Part shown: positions 7,673-15,647 of the stretch, piece after piece
Layout: each line of letters opens with the position of its first letter
Position numbering within the stretch: the stretch's first letter is position 1
Assembly (NCBI GenBank): GCA_029564595.1
Contig: JAKQPS010000050.1
Coordinates: 1 to 63,415, forward strand
Direction: 5' to 3'
Origin: a bacterium
Lineage (GTDB): Bacteria > UBP15 > UBA6099
DNA: 63,415 bases
Made by a program: the position numbers and the translations under genes
Notes under the pieces: model-generated
What the model saw: the letters and a program-made list of their open reading frames with translations, nothing else
Databases searched by the model: none
Told to the model about the DNA's origin: nothing

Positions 7673-9234
7673 TGAAACTACGTTTCGCAATGGGTCTTCC
7701 CGAGGCGTGGCGGTTGCTCCGCGTAAGCCTTCGTCCGTCAAGAATGACAGCGATGGCCTTCGCTTCCTGTTTCATCTGCTTGCTTGTCGTGGCTTTCAAC
7801 TATATAAACATCGAAATTACCAAAGAGCAACAATTTCCCGCCGTTCTGTTTTATACCAGAATAGCGAAGGCAATGTTTTTTTATCAGTTGATTATCTGGG
7901 TGGTGGCGATTCCGGTTTATGCTTCCGGCGCTCTGTCGCAGGAATTTTCTCGGGGAACATGGGTTTTTCAGAAGACGACTCCTCAGTCGGCAAACAAGCT
8001 ATTGCTCGGAAAACTATTAGGCTCCGGCGGCGATATGTATGTAGCTTCATTCGCAGGATTTCCTTTTCTTGCTTTTTCCGTTCTAAAGTGCGGCATACCT
8101 ACTGTTGACGTCTTTTTTGTTTTTTTAGTCTTCTTTTGCCTGAGCGTTTTATTGTCCTGCTTTTGTTTCTTCCTGATATTGTCGATTTATTCAGAAAATA
8201 AGCAGTATGGCAACTCGTGGGTCGCTTTTGCCGTTCTAATCCCTCTGATTTTAATCTATAGCGCGATTCCTGTTTTAAACGGTGAATACGGGAGAAACTT
8301 TTGCTCGATACCTTGCTTGAGTCCGGTGTTTGTGATTTTCACAAAGCTTTATCCGGAACTCTGCCCGTTGAATAAAATCTGTTTTTATTCCATGAAATTT
8401 CCGCTTATCCCTTTTGCTCTTTTGTTTTACATCGGCCTTGCTTTCGCTTTCTTCAAGGCGGCGGCGGCAAGAATGAAAAGGCTCGCAAGCGAAACAACTA
8501 GTTGCTGGCCGACGGCTGTTCTGATGATAGTTTTCAATCTCTTTTTTATTGGGTTTCTCATGAACAGGCTCTCTTGCGACTATTGCAGGTTGAGTGTCGA
8601 TCAAGACGATGATTCGTTCGCTATTCTTGCTTTCGCCAACCTCGTCTTTATTTATTTGGCAATGCCGCAACACACGCGCTCTATCGCTGAAATCAGGCCT
8701 TGGCTTTACAAGCTCGATTCGCAGAGAAATAAGACGGCCTTTTTTTTCAGGGACGACGCTCCAATGTTTTTCACAACTATTCTCCTTCTGCTTGTTTTTA
8801 TAGCCACTTCTGTTATTTTTCACGCAGTTTATTTTGTTCGGTTTTCCATTTTGGATTCATTGTTACTTATATCGGGATTTTTGTTGTTGGCTCTTAGAGA
8901 CGCGTTGTTTTTTCAGGGCGCGGGACTGATTCTCAAAAAGAGCGCGCTTCAACGCGCCGCGATTGTTTATCTTTTGCTTTTCATAGCTCCGACAATGCTA
9001 TTTTTCAACATGCGCAATTTCGGCGTCGGCAAGGAGCAGCAGGATTTCTTTGGCTTTATTGATCTCACTCCGCTTACTGCTTTTGCCGCGTTGGATTCTT
9101 CATTTACGGGATTTCCAGCTTCTTATATCCTCGTGAATGGGTTGCTGACGACGCTGTTCGGGATTGTCAACTTCCGTTTAATGTCCCGCGCGAAGGCTGG
9201 AATATCAGGCAAATCCGCAAAGATCAATGGTTAA
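7669..9234 (+). CDS. ABC-2-type transporter permease
   Basis: A 521-residue integral membrane protein with about ten to twelve hydrophobic segments, starting near residue 24 and ending near residue 500. The first half has the layout seen in ABC-2 permeases, with ALSQEFSRGTWVFQKTTPQS in the first cytoplasmic stretch. It pairs with the ATPase encoded immediately upstream to form an exporter or membrane-remodelling complex. Base composition is visibly lower in G+C than neighbouring genes, partly because of the many Phe and Leu codons. No family more precise than ABC-2-like can be supported. Confidence 0.8.
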   Translation: MMKLRFAMGLPEAWRLLRVSLRPSRMTAMAFASCFICLLVVAFNYINIEITKEQQFPAVLFYTRIAKAMFFYQLIIWVVAIPVYASGALSQEFSRGTWVFQKTTPQSANKLLLGKLLGSGGDMYVASFAGFPFLAFSVLKCGIPTVDVFFVFLVFFCLSVLLSCFCFFLILSIYSENKQYGNSWVAFAVLIPLILIYSAIPVLNGEYGRNFCSIPCLSPVFVIFTKLYPELCPLNKICFYSMKFPLIPFALLFYIGLAFAFFKAAAARMKRLASETTSCWPTAVLMIVFNLFFIGFLMNRLSCDYCRLSVDQDDDSFAILAFANLVFIYLAMPQHTRSIAEIRPWLYKLDSQRNKTAFFFRDDAPMFFTTILLLLVFIATSVIFHAVYFVRFSILDSLLLISGFLLLALRDALFFQGAGLILKKSALQRAAIVYLLLFIAPTMLFFNMRNFGVGKEQQDFFGFIDLTPLTAFAALDSSFTGFPASYILVNGLLTTLFGIVNFRLMSRAKAGISGKSAKING

Positions 9235-9301
9235 AACAGGGCAAATTTTTGTTCGATATTGAATGCGGGAAGCGGGGCGAGAGCGTCAATCGGAAATTGC
9301 T

Positions 9302-9631
9302 TCAGCCAGCGGCTTCTTCAACGCTGTCATACACTTTTATGCGTTTGTCCAGATTCACGAGTTTTATCATTCCCGCGATATTCTTCGGAACGTTCACCAG
9401 AGAAAACTCCATTCCGGAGGCGTCCGCGGATTTCCAAAGCTTTGTTATGGTTCCCAGTCCCATGCTATCGATGTGGCTTACGTCAGACATGACGACGGCT
9501 ATTCTGTCGGCCAGTTTTTTTTCAATGACCGCAGCCGCCGCCCTGTTGAAATCTTTGTATGTGTTGTAATCAAGCTCGCCGGTCAGGCTTATCACAGCGA
9601 CATTGTTTATCTTTTCGTTTTTGATGTCCAT
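9302..9631 (-). CDS. STAS-domain anti-sigma factor antagonist
   Basis: A 109-residue single-domain STAS protein of the SpoIIAA/RsbV type. The phosphorylatable serine sits in DVSHIDSMGLGTITKLW (DS(M)G loop), near residue 60. These proteins release a sigma factor or another partner from a kinase/anti-sigma factor when unphosphorylated. The start at 9631 follows AAAGGAGC at 7 bases and gives MDIKNEKINN; an upstream in-frame codon would add nine unlikely residues. No anti-sigma kinase or phosphatase gene lies beside it, so its partner is elsewhere. It diverges from a small coiled-coil gene across a region with facing extended -10 promoters. Confidence 0.88.
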   Translation of the reverse strand: MDIKNEKINNVAVISLTGELDYNTYKDFNRAAAAVIEKKLADRIAVVMSDVSHIDSMGLGTITKLWKSADASGMEFSLVNVPKNIAGMIKLVNLDKRIKVYDSVEEAAG

Positions 9632-9659
9632 TTTCCCGCTCCTTTGTTTAAGCGACACG

Positions 9660-9668
9660 ATTATATCA
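9660..9668 (-). promoter_or_regulatory. Extended -10 promoter candidate for the STAS gene
   Basis: Read on the minus strand the sequence is TGATATAAT, a perfect extended -10 element about 30 bases before the STAS start codon. Confidence 0.5.
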
Positions 9669-9675
9669 CAAAAAC

Positions 9676-9700
9676 CGGCGCGAGCGCTATTTTCGCGCCG
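9676..9700. promoter_or_regulatory. Inverted repeat between divergent promoters
   Basis: CGGCGCGA and TCGCGCCG (8-bp arms, 9-base loop) lie between the two facing extended -10 elements at 9660-9668 and 9721-9729. The position suits a shared operator. Confidence 0.4.
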
Positions 9701-9720
9701 ATGCCGCGCGGCGGGGTTTC

Positions 9721-9729
9721 TGCTATAAT
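9721..9729 (+). promoter_or_regulatory. Extended -10 promoter candidate for the small coiled-coil gene
   Basis: TGCTATAAT is a perfect extended -10 element, 34 bases before the chosen GTG start. Confidence 0.5.
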
Positions 9730-9762
9730 TTTCATGCGGCGTCGAGCCGACGGGAGCGCGTG

Positions 9763-9948
9763 GTGAATAAGAAAAGCGTCAAAATGGAAACCGGCAGAAT
9801 CTCCGAACTAATCAACAATGGCGAACTCGCCGGGATCGAACGGGAACTGGGCGACTGTATGCATGAACTGGAACGAATGAAAAAGGCGCTCGAAAACAAA
9901 GAAAACGGTTTCCCGCGCGTTAATGATTCCTCGGATGTATCAGAATAG
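9763..9948 (+). CDS. Small coiled-coil protein, function unknown
   Basis: A 61-residue acidic/basic protein, largely one amphipathic helix (IERELGDCMHELERMKKAL) with heptad character, likely to dimerise. I do not recognise a family. Support for it being real: an extended -10 promoter 34 bases upstream, GGGAG six bases before GTG 9763, and a terminator-like hairpin 16 bases after the stop. An alternative start is GTG 9760 or ATG 9784. It is transcribed away from the STAS gene; a functional link is possible but not shown. Confidence 0.5.
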   Translation: MNKKSVKMETGRISELINNGELAGIERELGDCMHELERMKKALENKENGFPRVNDSSDVSE

Positions 9949-9963
9949 ATTTTAGTTTATTGA

Positions 9964-10060
9964 TGGAAAACTTATGAAAAGTTTTCCTTAAAATCCCATT
10001 CAAAATCTTTCAAGCCAGCGCCGAAAGCGAGGCTGCGCCTCCGCCTTCGGCTCGTATCGC
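9964..10060 (+). repeat. 3'-end hairpin repeat, copy C
   Basis: GGAAAACTT pairs with AAGTTTTCC over a short loop and is followed by TTAAAATCCC, a TCAAAATCTTTCAAGC segment, and a GC-rich inverted repeat (GCCGAAAGCGAGG with CCGCCTTCGGC). It closely matches copy B. It probably terminates the small coiled-coil gene. Confidence 0.6.
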
Positions 10061-10573
10061 TTGAAAGGGGAGGGGAAATAAACCCGTATTCGTCGATAGA
10101 GCCGACGAACCGGGGCGATTTTTATAGCGGCGAACTGCTTTGTTGCCGCCGCATTTTTAGTAGGGGGGCGGTTTCCGCGCCCGATAACTACGACAATTTG
10201 GGGCGGGGCAACCCCGCCCCTAGTTCAAAAAAGCGCCTTGCGCCTCGTATTTCATCCGCTCTGAACAATCGATCCCGAATCTTAACGACGGGTTCGGGAT
10301 AAAAGAGGAAAAGCGGCGGATATTGTGGCCGCCCGCGGCGGTTGGGAAAATCCCTTTGAAAAGGGTTTTTCCCCAAACCCCAGCAAAAACTCTCAGGTTT
10401 TGTTTTGGCGATTGCGATCGCGAGGCTGCAGGGGCGGCCCGGTTCTTGGCTCAAGCGCGCGAAGCTGCGGCGCTGATATCTTATGTGGGAATCAGGTTTT
10501 ATTGAAAAAGGTTGGGGATTATACTATTCGGGATGTCCGGAAGGCATAAAAGGTTTCGGACGGAGCGGCGGAG
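10061..10573. other. Hairpin-rich intergenic region before the MATE gene
   Basis: No reading frame is supported. Five separate inverted repeats occur in 300 bases: TTCGTCG/CGACGAA (10089-10109), GCGGC/GCCGC (10127-10149), GGGGCGGGG/CCCCGCCCC (10200-10220), ATCCCGAA/TTCGGGAT (10272-10300), and a long imperfect hairpin TTGGGAAAA...TTTTTCCCCAA (10342-10376). The last is another member of the 3'-end repeat family, with a downstream CAGCAAAAACTC segment. The cluster looks like stacked REP-like elements. Confidence 0.5.
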
Positions 10574-11995
10574 ATGGCGGCGTTAAAAGGGGATGTGACA
10601 AGCGGCGGAATCTGGCGGCACATCATAACGATGAGTCTGCCGGTTATGCTGGGCATGGGATTGCAGAACCTTTATACGGTGGTGGATTTGTTTTGGGTGG
10701 GCAGGCTGGGGATGGAGGCTGTCGCGGCGATAACGATAGCCGGGACGCTGTTTTTTTTCTTTTTTTCGCTGGGGCAGGCGATAGGAACGGGGGCGCTGGC
10801 GATAGTGTCGCGGGCGTTCGGCCGCCGGAACTTTGAAAGCGCGGCGCACACAGTGCGCAACACGCTGTTTGCCGGCGCCGCCGTAGGGCTTGTGTTTGGC
10901 GGAGTGTCGTACATCTTCGCGGAGCCAATAGTGACGGCGCTTGGAGGCAGGGGCGAGGTGGTCGCGCTCGGAGCCGCCTATCTTCGGCCATACGCTTTCG
11001 GGTTCGCTTTTCAGATAGTGTCCCTCGTTCTTGGTTTCGCGTTGCGCGGAAGCGGGGACATGAAAGCGCCGACGTATTCGATGATGATCGCCACGGTGAT
11101 AAACATCGCGTTGGATCCGCTGATGATATTCGGCTGGGGGCCGATACCGGCGATGGGAGTGGCGGGAGCCGGGCTTGCCACAATGATCTCGACGATGTTT
11201 TCCGCCGTTTATGTGGTGGTAGTGATATCTTCCGGCAAATCCAATTTACGAGTTCCGCTGTCGAAGGATTTCAAACCTGACTGGCAGTTGATAAAGGAAG
11301 TGTTCAAAATTGGAGCGCCGTCCGGGGCGCAGTTCATGCTGTTGAGTTTCAGTTTCATGGTGATAGTGTGGATAGTGGCGGACAAAGGGGCCGGGCCGGT
11401 GGCGGCGGCGGGCATCGGCTGGCGGCTGATGCACATGTCGCTTGCTCCCGTCATCGGCGTTGGGACAGCCGTCGCCACTCTGGTCGGGCAGAACTTGGGC
11501 GTCGACAAAGTGTCCCGCGCGACATCTTCGGTGAAGAAAGGCGTCATGGCGTCCGTGATTTGCGCGGGAGCCATAGCGGTGACGTTCGCGGCGTTCCCGG
11601 ATTTTTTCATCGGATTTTTTTCTGATTCTAGCGAGGTCGTCGCGCACGGCAGACAGGTGATGCGGGCGATGGCGTTCAACGGAGTCGTGTTGGGAGTGGT
11701 GATAGTGCTGAACAGCGCTTTCGGGGGCGCGGGAGACAATGTTCCGTCCATGATAGGCGCTTCAGTCCGCTCGTTTTTCAGCGTCGGGTTGGCGTTTTTG
11801 CTGCCGGCGGTCACGCCATTCGGGCTTTCGGCGGTATGGGCGAGCATCCCAATCGCTTCCTTCGCAAACATGCTGATTATGTTGCACATGTACCGAAAAG
11901 GCTCATGGAAGACGCGGATGAAAGAGCGGGAGGCGAAGTATTGCGCTACGGGGTCGGCCATAGCGGGGCCGTGTCCGCTTCCGCCGCCGGATTGA
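10574..11995 (+). CDS. MATE-family multidrug/organic cation efflux transporter
   Basis: A 473-residue inner-membrane transporter with about twelve transmembrane helices in two similar halves. The MATE signatures are visible: LPVMLGMGLQNLYTVVDLFWVG in helix 1-2, and the loop FALRGSGDMKAPTYSMMI followed by NIALDPLMIFGWGP; the second half repeats the pattern at AFGGAGDNVPSMIGAS. MATE proteins export drugs or metabolites using a Na+ or H+ gradient; the substrate is not predictable. The ATG follows a GGAG-rich stretch. Downstream, a GCGCCG/CGGCGC hairpin (12027-12043) may terminate it before the trp promoter. Confidence 0.92.
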   Translation: MAALKGDVTSGGIWRHIITMSLPVMLGMGLQNLYTVVDLFWVGRLGMEAVAAITIAGTLFFFFFSLGQAIGTGALAIVSRAFGRRNFESAAHTVRNTLFAGAAVGLVFGGVSYIFAEPIVTALGGRGEVVALGAAYLRPYAFGFAFQIVSLVLGFALRGSGDMKAPTYSMMIATVINIALDPLMIFGWGPIPAMGVAGAGLATMISTMFSAVYVVVVISSGKSNLRVPLSKDFKPDWQLIKEVFKIGAPSGAQFMLLSFSFMVIVWIVADKGAGPVAAAGIGWRLMHMSLAPVIGVGTAVATLVGQNLGVDKVSRATSSVKKGVMASVICAGAIAVTFAAFPDFFIGFFSDSSEVVAHGRQVMRAMAFNGVVLGVVIVLNSAFGGAGDNVPSMIGASVRSFFSVGLAFLLPAVTPFGLSAVWASIPIASFANMLIMLHMYRKGSWKTRMKEREAKYCATGSAIAGPCPLPPPD

Positions 11996-12053
11996 TTTCA
12001 AAACAATCAACGATCAGACATGCGGAGCGCCGGGATGCGGCGCGCCGTTTCTG

Positions 12054-12082
12054 TTGTGGATAGTTTTTCGCTGTGATAAAAT
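12054..12082 (+). promoter_or_regulatory. Sigma70-type promoter of the trp operon
   Basis: TTGTGG and TAAAAT are separated by 17 bases, with trpE beginning 34 bases after the -10 box. The short leader has no room for a leader peptide or attenuator hairpins, so regulation by classical attenuation is unlikely if this is the main promoter. Confidence 0.6.
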
Positions 12083-12116
12083 AACCGTTTAAAGAATGTG
12101 AAAGGAAGGGCCGGCT

Positions 12117-13601
12117 ATGAGTGTCGCTGTTCAACCGGATTTCGCGAAGTTCCGCGCGTTGGCAAAGAAGGGAAACATAGTGCCCGTGTGGAGCGAGTCG
12201 CTGGCGGACCTGCTGACTCCGGTGTCGGCCTACATGCGGATATCTCGCGGGAAGAAGTATTCGTTCCTGCTGGAAAGCGTTGTGGGGGGCGAAAGGGCGG
12301 CGAGGTATTCTTTCCTCGGCGTGTCTCCTTATTCGGTGTTCAAGAGCAAAGGGGACACCTATGAGGTGGACGGAGCCAAGCACAAGGGAGACCCGCTTGC
12401 GGCGATCGAGCGGATATTCTCGCGTTTCAAGGTGGCCGGGGCGGAATCGCTTCCGCCGTTCATCGGCGGCGGGGTGGGCTTCTTCGGGTACGACGTCGTC
12501 CGCCATGTCGAAGACCTTCCGATGAAGGCGAAGGACGATCTCGGATTTCCGGACGTCTGTTTCATGTTCACCGACTCCATTCTCATATTCGACCACCTGA
12601 AGCACAAGGTGAAGATAGTGTGTTGCGCGAGGATAGAGGAGGGCAGGTCGCTGCGGGAGACGTACGACGAGACGGTGGCGCGGATAAACAACCTGCACAA
12701 GGAGTTGTTCGACGAGACGCCGAGGAGGGCGAAGGCGCCGGAGGCGAAGAGGAGCAAGGGCGGCGCGCGATTCAAGGCAAACATGACGCCGGAACAGTAC
12801 AAGAAGATGGTGAAGGTTGCCAAAGAGCATATCAGGGCGGGAGACATCTTTCAGGTGGTGTTGTCGCAGAGGTTTTCGGCGAAGGTCGGGGCGCCGCCGC
12901 TGGACATCTACCGGGCGCTGCGCTCGCTGAACCCGTCGCCGTACATGTTCTTTCTGCATCTGGACGACATAACTTTAATCGGGGCGTCGCCGGAGATACT
13001 GGCGACGGTGAGGGACAGGGTTGTGACGTACAGGCCGATAGCGGGAACGAGGCCGAGGCCGGCCGACCCGGCGCGGGAACAGTCTGTCATTGAAGACCTG
13101 TTGTCAGACGAGAAGGAGCGCGCCGAACACATAATGCTGGTCGATCTGGGCCGGAACGACGTGGGCAGGGTCGCCGCTCCCGGCTCGGTCAAGGTCACCA
13201 GCCTGATGGAAATCGAAAAGTATTCGCATGTGATACATATAGTGTCGAACGTGGAAGGAAAGCTGGCGAGGGGGAAGAACGCGGTGGACGCGCTGAGGGC
13301 GTGTTTTCCCGCCGGGACGGTGTCGGGAGCGCCGAAGGTGAGGGCGATGGAGATAATCGAGGAACTGGAACCGACCCGGAGAGGGCCGTACGCGGGCGCA
13401 ATCGGATACCTGAGCTTCACTGGTTTTTTCGACACTTGCATAACCATCCGCACCGTGTTTATGAAGGACGGAGTCGCCCACATCCAAGCGGGCGGCGGCA
13501 TAGTGGCCGACTCGTCTCCCGAAGGCGAGTATCAGGAATCGGTGAACAAGGCAAAGGCCTTGAGGCTCGCCATCGAGGCGGCGGAGGGGGGAGAGCTTTG
13601 A
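12117..13601 (+). CDS. trpE: Anthranilate synthase component I
   Basis: A 494-residue cytoplasmic enzyme converting chorismate and ammonia/glutamine into anthranilate. The N-terminal regulatory part has the tryptophan-binding region (LLESVVGGERAARYSFLG). The catalytic part carries IRAGDIFQVVLSQRF, IGASPEIL, the YRPIAGTRPR motif, ERAEHIMLVDLGRNDVGRV and PAGTVSGAPKVRAMEII, all conserved in TrpE/PabB. Neighbouring trp genes settle the TrpE assignment. It is first in a tightly packed operon and its TGA overlaps the TTG start of trpG by four bases. Confidence 0.95.
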   Translation: MSVAVQPDFAKFRALAKKGNIVPVWSESLADLLTPVSAYMRISRGKKYSFLLESVVGGERAARYSFLGVSPYSVFKSKGDTYEVDGAKHKGDPLAAIERIFSRFKVAGAESLPPFIGGGVGFFGYDVVRHVEDLPMKAKDDLGFPDVCFMFTDSILIFDHLKHKVKIVCCARIEEGRSLRETYDETVARINNLHKELFDETPRRAKAPEAKRSKGGARFKANMTPEQYKKMVKVAKEHIRAGDIFQVVLSQRFSAKVGAPPLDIYRALRSLNPSPYMFFLHLDDITLIGASPEILATVRDRVVTYRPIAGTRPRPADPAREQSVIEDLLSDEKERAEHIMLVDLGRNDVGRVAAPGSVKVTSLMEIEKYSHVIHIVSNVEGKLARGKNAVDALRACFPAGTVSGAPKVRAMEIIEELEPTRRGPYAGAIGYLSFTGFFDTCITIRTVFMKDGVAHIQAGGGIVADSSPEGEYQESVNKAKALRLAIEAAEGGEL

Positions 13602-14167
13602 TCGCCGTCATAGACAATTATGATTCTTTCACATACAACCTCGTTCAATACCTTTACGAGTGGGACTTGAACGTGCGCGTGTATCGCAATGACAAGGTGA
13701 CGGTGGAAAAAATCGCCGCCATGAAGCCGGACTGCCTGTTGATATCTCCCGGCCCCGGAAACCCGGAGGACGGAGGGGTGAGTCTGGAAGCGATAGCCAA
13801 GCTGTCCGGGAAGATACCGATATTCGGCGTCTGTCTCGGACACCAGTGCATCGTGCAGAGTTTCGGCGGCCGCATCGTCAGGGCGAAGAACTTGATGCAC
13901 GGCAAAGTGTCTCAGATACATCACGATGGAAAAACGATATACGCGGGGCTGCCGAACCCGTTTACCGCCACTCGGTATCACTCGCTGCTGGCAGAGCCGG
14001 AATCGCTCCCGGACTGTCTCGAAGTGACGTCGAAGGCGGACAGCGGGGAGATAATGGGAGTGCGGCACAAGAAGCACAGGGTGGAGGGAGTGCAGTTCCA
14101 TCCGGAGTCCATCCTGACGGAGTCGGGAAAGAAGCTGTTAAAAAATTTCTTGGACGGTAAGAGATGA
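13598..14167 (+). CDS. trpG: Anthranilate synthase component II (glutamine amidotransferase)
   Basis: A 189-residue class I glutamine amidotransferase that delivers ammonia to TrpE. The oxyanion strand LLISPGPGNPED, the nucleophile elbow GVCLGHQCI (catalytic Cys about residue 77) and the His-Glu pair in VQFHPESI are present. The start is TTG at 13598, overlapping the trpE stop (TTGA) and preceded by GGAGGGGGGAG; it gives the expected N-terminus IAVIDNYDSFTYNLVQYL. The protein stops after this domain, so it is not fused to trpD. It overlaps the next gene by four bases. Confidence 0.95.
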   Translation: MIAVIDNYDSFTYNLVQYLYEWDLNVRVYRNDKVTVEKIAAMKPDCLLISPGPGNPEDGGVSLEAIAKLSGKIPIFGVCLGHQCIVQSFGGRIVRAKNLMHGKVSQIHHDGKTIYAGLPNPFTATRYHSLLAEPESLPDCLEVTSKADSGEIMGVRHKKHRVEGVQFHPESILTESGKKLLKNFLDGKR

Positions 14168-14841
14168 AAGAGAGGGTCGGGGAAAGAGCGAAAAAGGCGG
14201 CGGCGGCGAGAGCGTATGCGACGTCGGCGATGCTTGCCATTCTGCTTTTTGCCGGGGCGGCCGTATTTGCTCAAACGCAACCTGCGCAGCCCGCCGGGCC
14301 TTCCCCGGAAGCGGTGAAAGACCATCTGGACAGCCTGTCGACGGCGGAGAAATACAAGCTCTACGTGGACAACCATGACCTGTCGGAGCTTGTCACGGCG
14401 CTCACGGGCATAGCGATGGTTTTCGCCATAATAATATTCACGATACTTTTCCTGCGCAGATGGAATGTGCCCCGGATGGGTTACTTCCTAGTGACGCTCA
14501 CGACATTGGCTTCAAGACACATGGCCCCGGAAGTGGTTTTCTGGAGCGTCGTGGCGTTCGTGGCCGGACTGTTCTCGATATTCATGTTCTTCTCTTCGAA
14601 AAACACGGTCAACTTCGACTCGAAGAAGGAGCCGCTTTTCTATCTTTTCAACGCTTTTTCATTATTGCTGATCGTGTATAGCGTTGATTTTTACTATGTG
14701 ACATTTTCGGCGTTGTCGCTGGCGACGTCGTTGTTTTTCGTGATAAGCAGAGCCAACACGCCGCGAGGAAAATTTAAGAAGCACGACGCTGACGAGATGA
14801 TATTGAAGACGCTCGAGAAGCGGGCCGGGAGAGAGCGTTGA
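14164..14841 (+). CDS. Unknown membrane protein inside the trp operon
   Basis: A 225-residue protein with an N-terminal signal or anchor (about residues 20-37, ending VFAQ), a polar stretch of about 40 residues, and four further hydrophobic segments (near 78-98, 107-118, 123-143 and 156-195), then a basic tail. I do not recognise the family. It starts at an ATGA overlap with trpG and ends in a TTGA overlap with trpC, so it is translated with the tryptophan genes. Being embedded between trpG and trpC, it could be a transporter, a membrane tether or a passenger; no motif decides this. Confidence 0.75.
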   Translation: MKERVGERAKKAAAARAYATSAMLAILLFAGAAVFAQTQPAQPAGPSPEAVKDHLDSLSTAEKYKLYVDNHDLSELVTALTGIAMVFAIIIFTILFLRRWNVPRMGYFLVTLTTLASRHMAPEVVFWSVVAFVAGLFSIFMFFSSKNTVNFDSKKEPLFYLFNAFSLLLIVYSVDFYYVTFSALSLATSLFFVISRANTPRGKFKKHDADEMILKTLEKRAGRER

Positions 14842-15647
14842 GCGGTCTTCTTGCGAAGATAATGGAAAACCGGCGCCGCGAGTTGGAAGAGGCGAAGGCG
14901 TCGGTCTCGCCGGAGGCCGTCAAAGCGGCTGCGGAAGAGGCCGCGAGGGAAGCGCCGGCGCGCGGGTTCGCCGCCGCGTTGCGCAAGCCCGGAGCGAGTT
15001 TCGTGGCGGAGTTAAAAAAGGCGTCTCCCGTCAAGGGGCTGTTGCGGGCCGATTTCAACCCGGCGGCGATTGCGGCAAGGTATGAGGAGGCGGGGGCCGC
15101 CGCCGTTTCGGTTCTCACCGAGAAGACGCATTTCATGGGGTCTCTGGAAAACCTTCCAGCCGCGCGCCGCGCGTGCTCCCTTCCCTTGCTGCGCAAAGAT
15201 TTCATGTTCGACCCGTATCAGGTTTGCGAGGCGAGGGCGGCAGGAGCGGACGCGCTGTTGCTGATAGTGGCCGCGCTGGAGGTTTCCGAGCTTGCGGACT
15301 TGATGGCTCTGGCCCATTCGCTCGGCATGGACGCGCTGGTGGAAGTTCACGACGAGGCTGAGCTTGAGACGGCCTCAAGCCTGCCGTGCGACGTTATCGG
15401 AGTGAACAACAGAAACCTTAAAACCGGGGAGGTGGACATAGCGACCAGCGTCAGGCTAGCGCCGATGTTCGCCGCCGGAACTTGCAAAATAAGCGAAAGT
15501 GGAATAAAAAGCAGGGCTGACGTCGCACGATTGGAAGCCGCGGGTTACGACGGTTTTCTGGTGGGTGAAACGCTGGTGACAAGGCCCGACCCCGGAGAGG
15601 CGCTGCTCGAACTCTCCGGCGTATCGGGGGAACGGCGAGCGATATGA
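14838..15647 (+). CDS. trpC: Indole-3-glycerol-phosphate synthase
   Basis: A 269-residue TIM-barrel enzyme that closes carboxyphenylamino-deoxyribulose phosphate to indole-3-glycerol phosphate. Visible motifs are [12 protein letters not shown] (catalytic Lys and phosphate-binding Ser), [27 protein letters not shown] (second catalytic Lys), [21 protein letters not shown] and ISESGI. The length is that of the monofunctional enzyme; no TrpF domain is attached. The start is TTG in a TTGA overlap with the membrane-protein gene, preceded by GGGAGAG. The end overlaps trpB by four bases. Confidence 0.95.
   Translation: MSGLLAKIMENRRRELEEAKASVSPEAVKAAAEEAAREAPARGFAAALRKPGASFVAELKKASPVKGLLRADFNPAAIAARYEEAGAAAVSVLTEKTHFMGSLENLPAARRACSLPLLRKDFMFDPYQVCEARAAGADALLLIVAALEVSELADLMALAHSLGMDALVEVHDEAELETASSLPCDVIGVNNRNLKTGEVDIATSVRLAPMFAAGTCKISESGIKSRADVARLEAAGYDGFLVGETLVTRPDPGEALLELSGVSGERRAI

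Noticed and set aside
10061-10573. Hairpin cluster as a CRISPR array
   Set aside because: The repeats are all different and there is no regular spacing or cas gene.
12083-12116. trp leader peptide and attenuator
   Set aside because: The interval is only 34 bases and has no Trp codons in an open frame.
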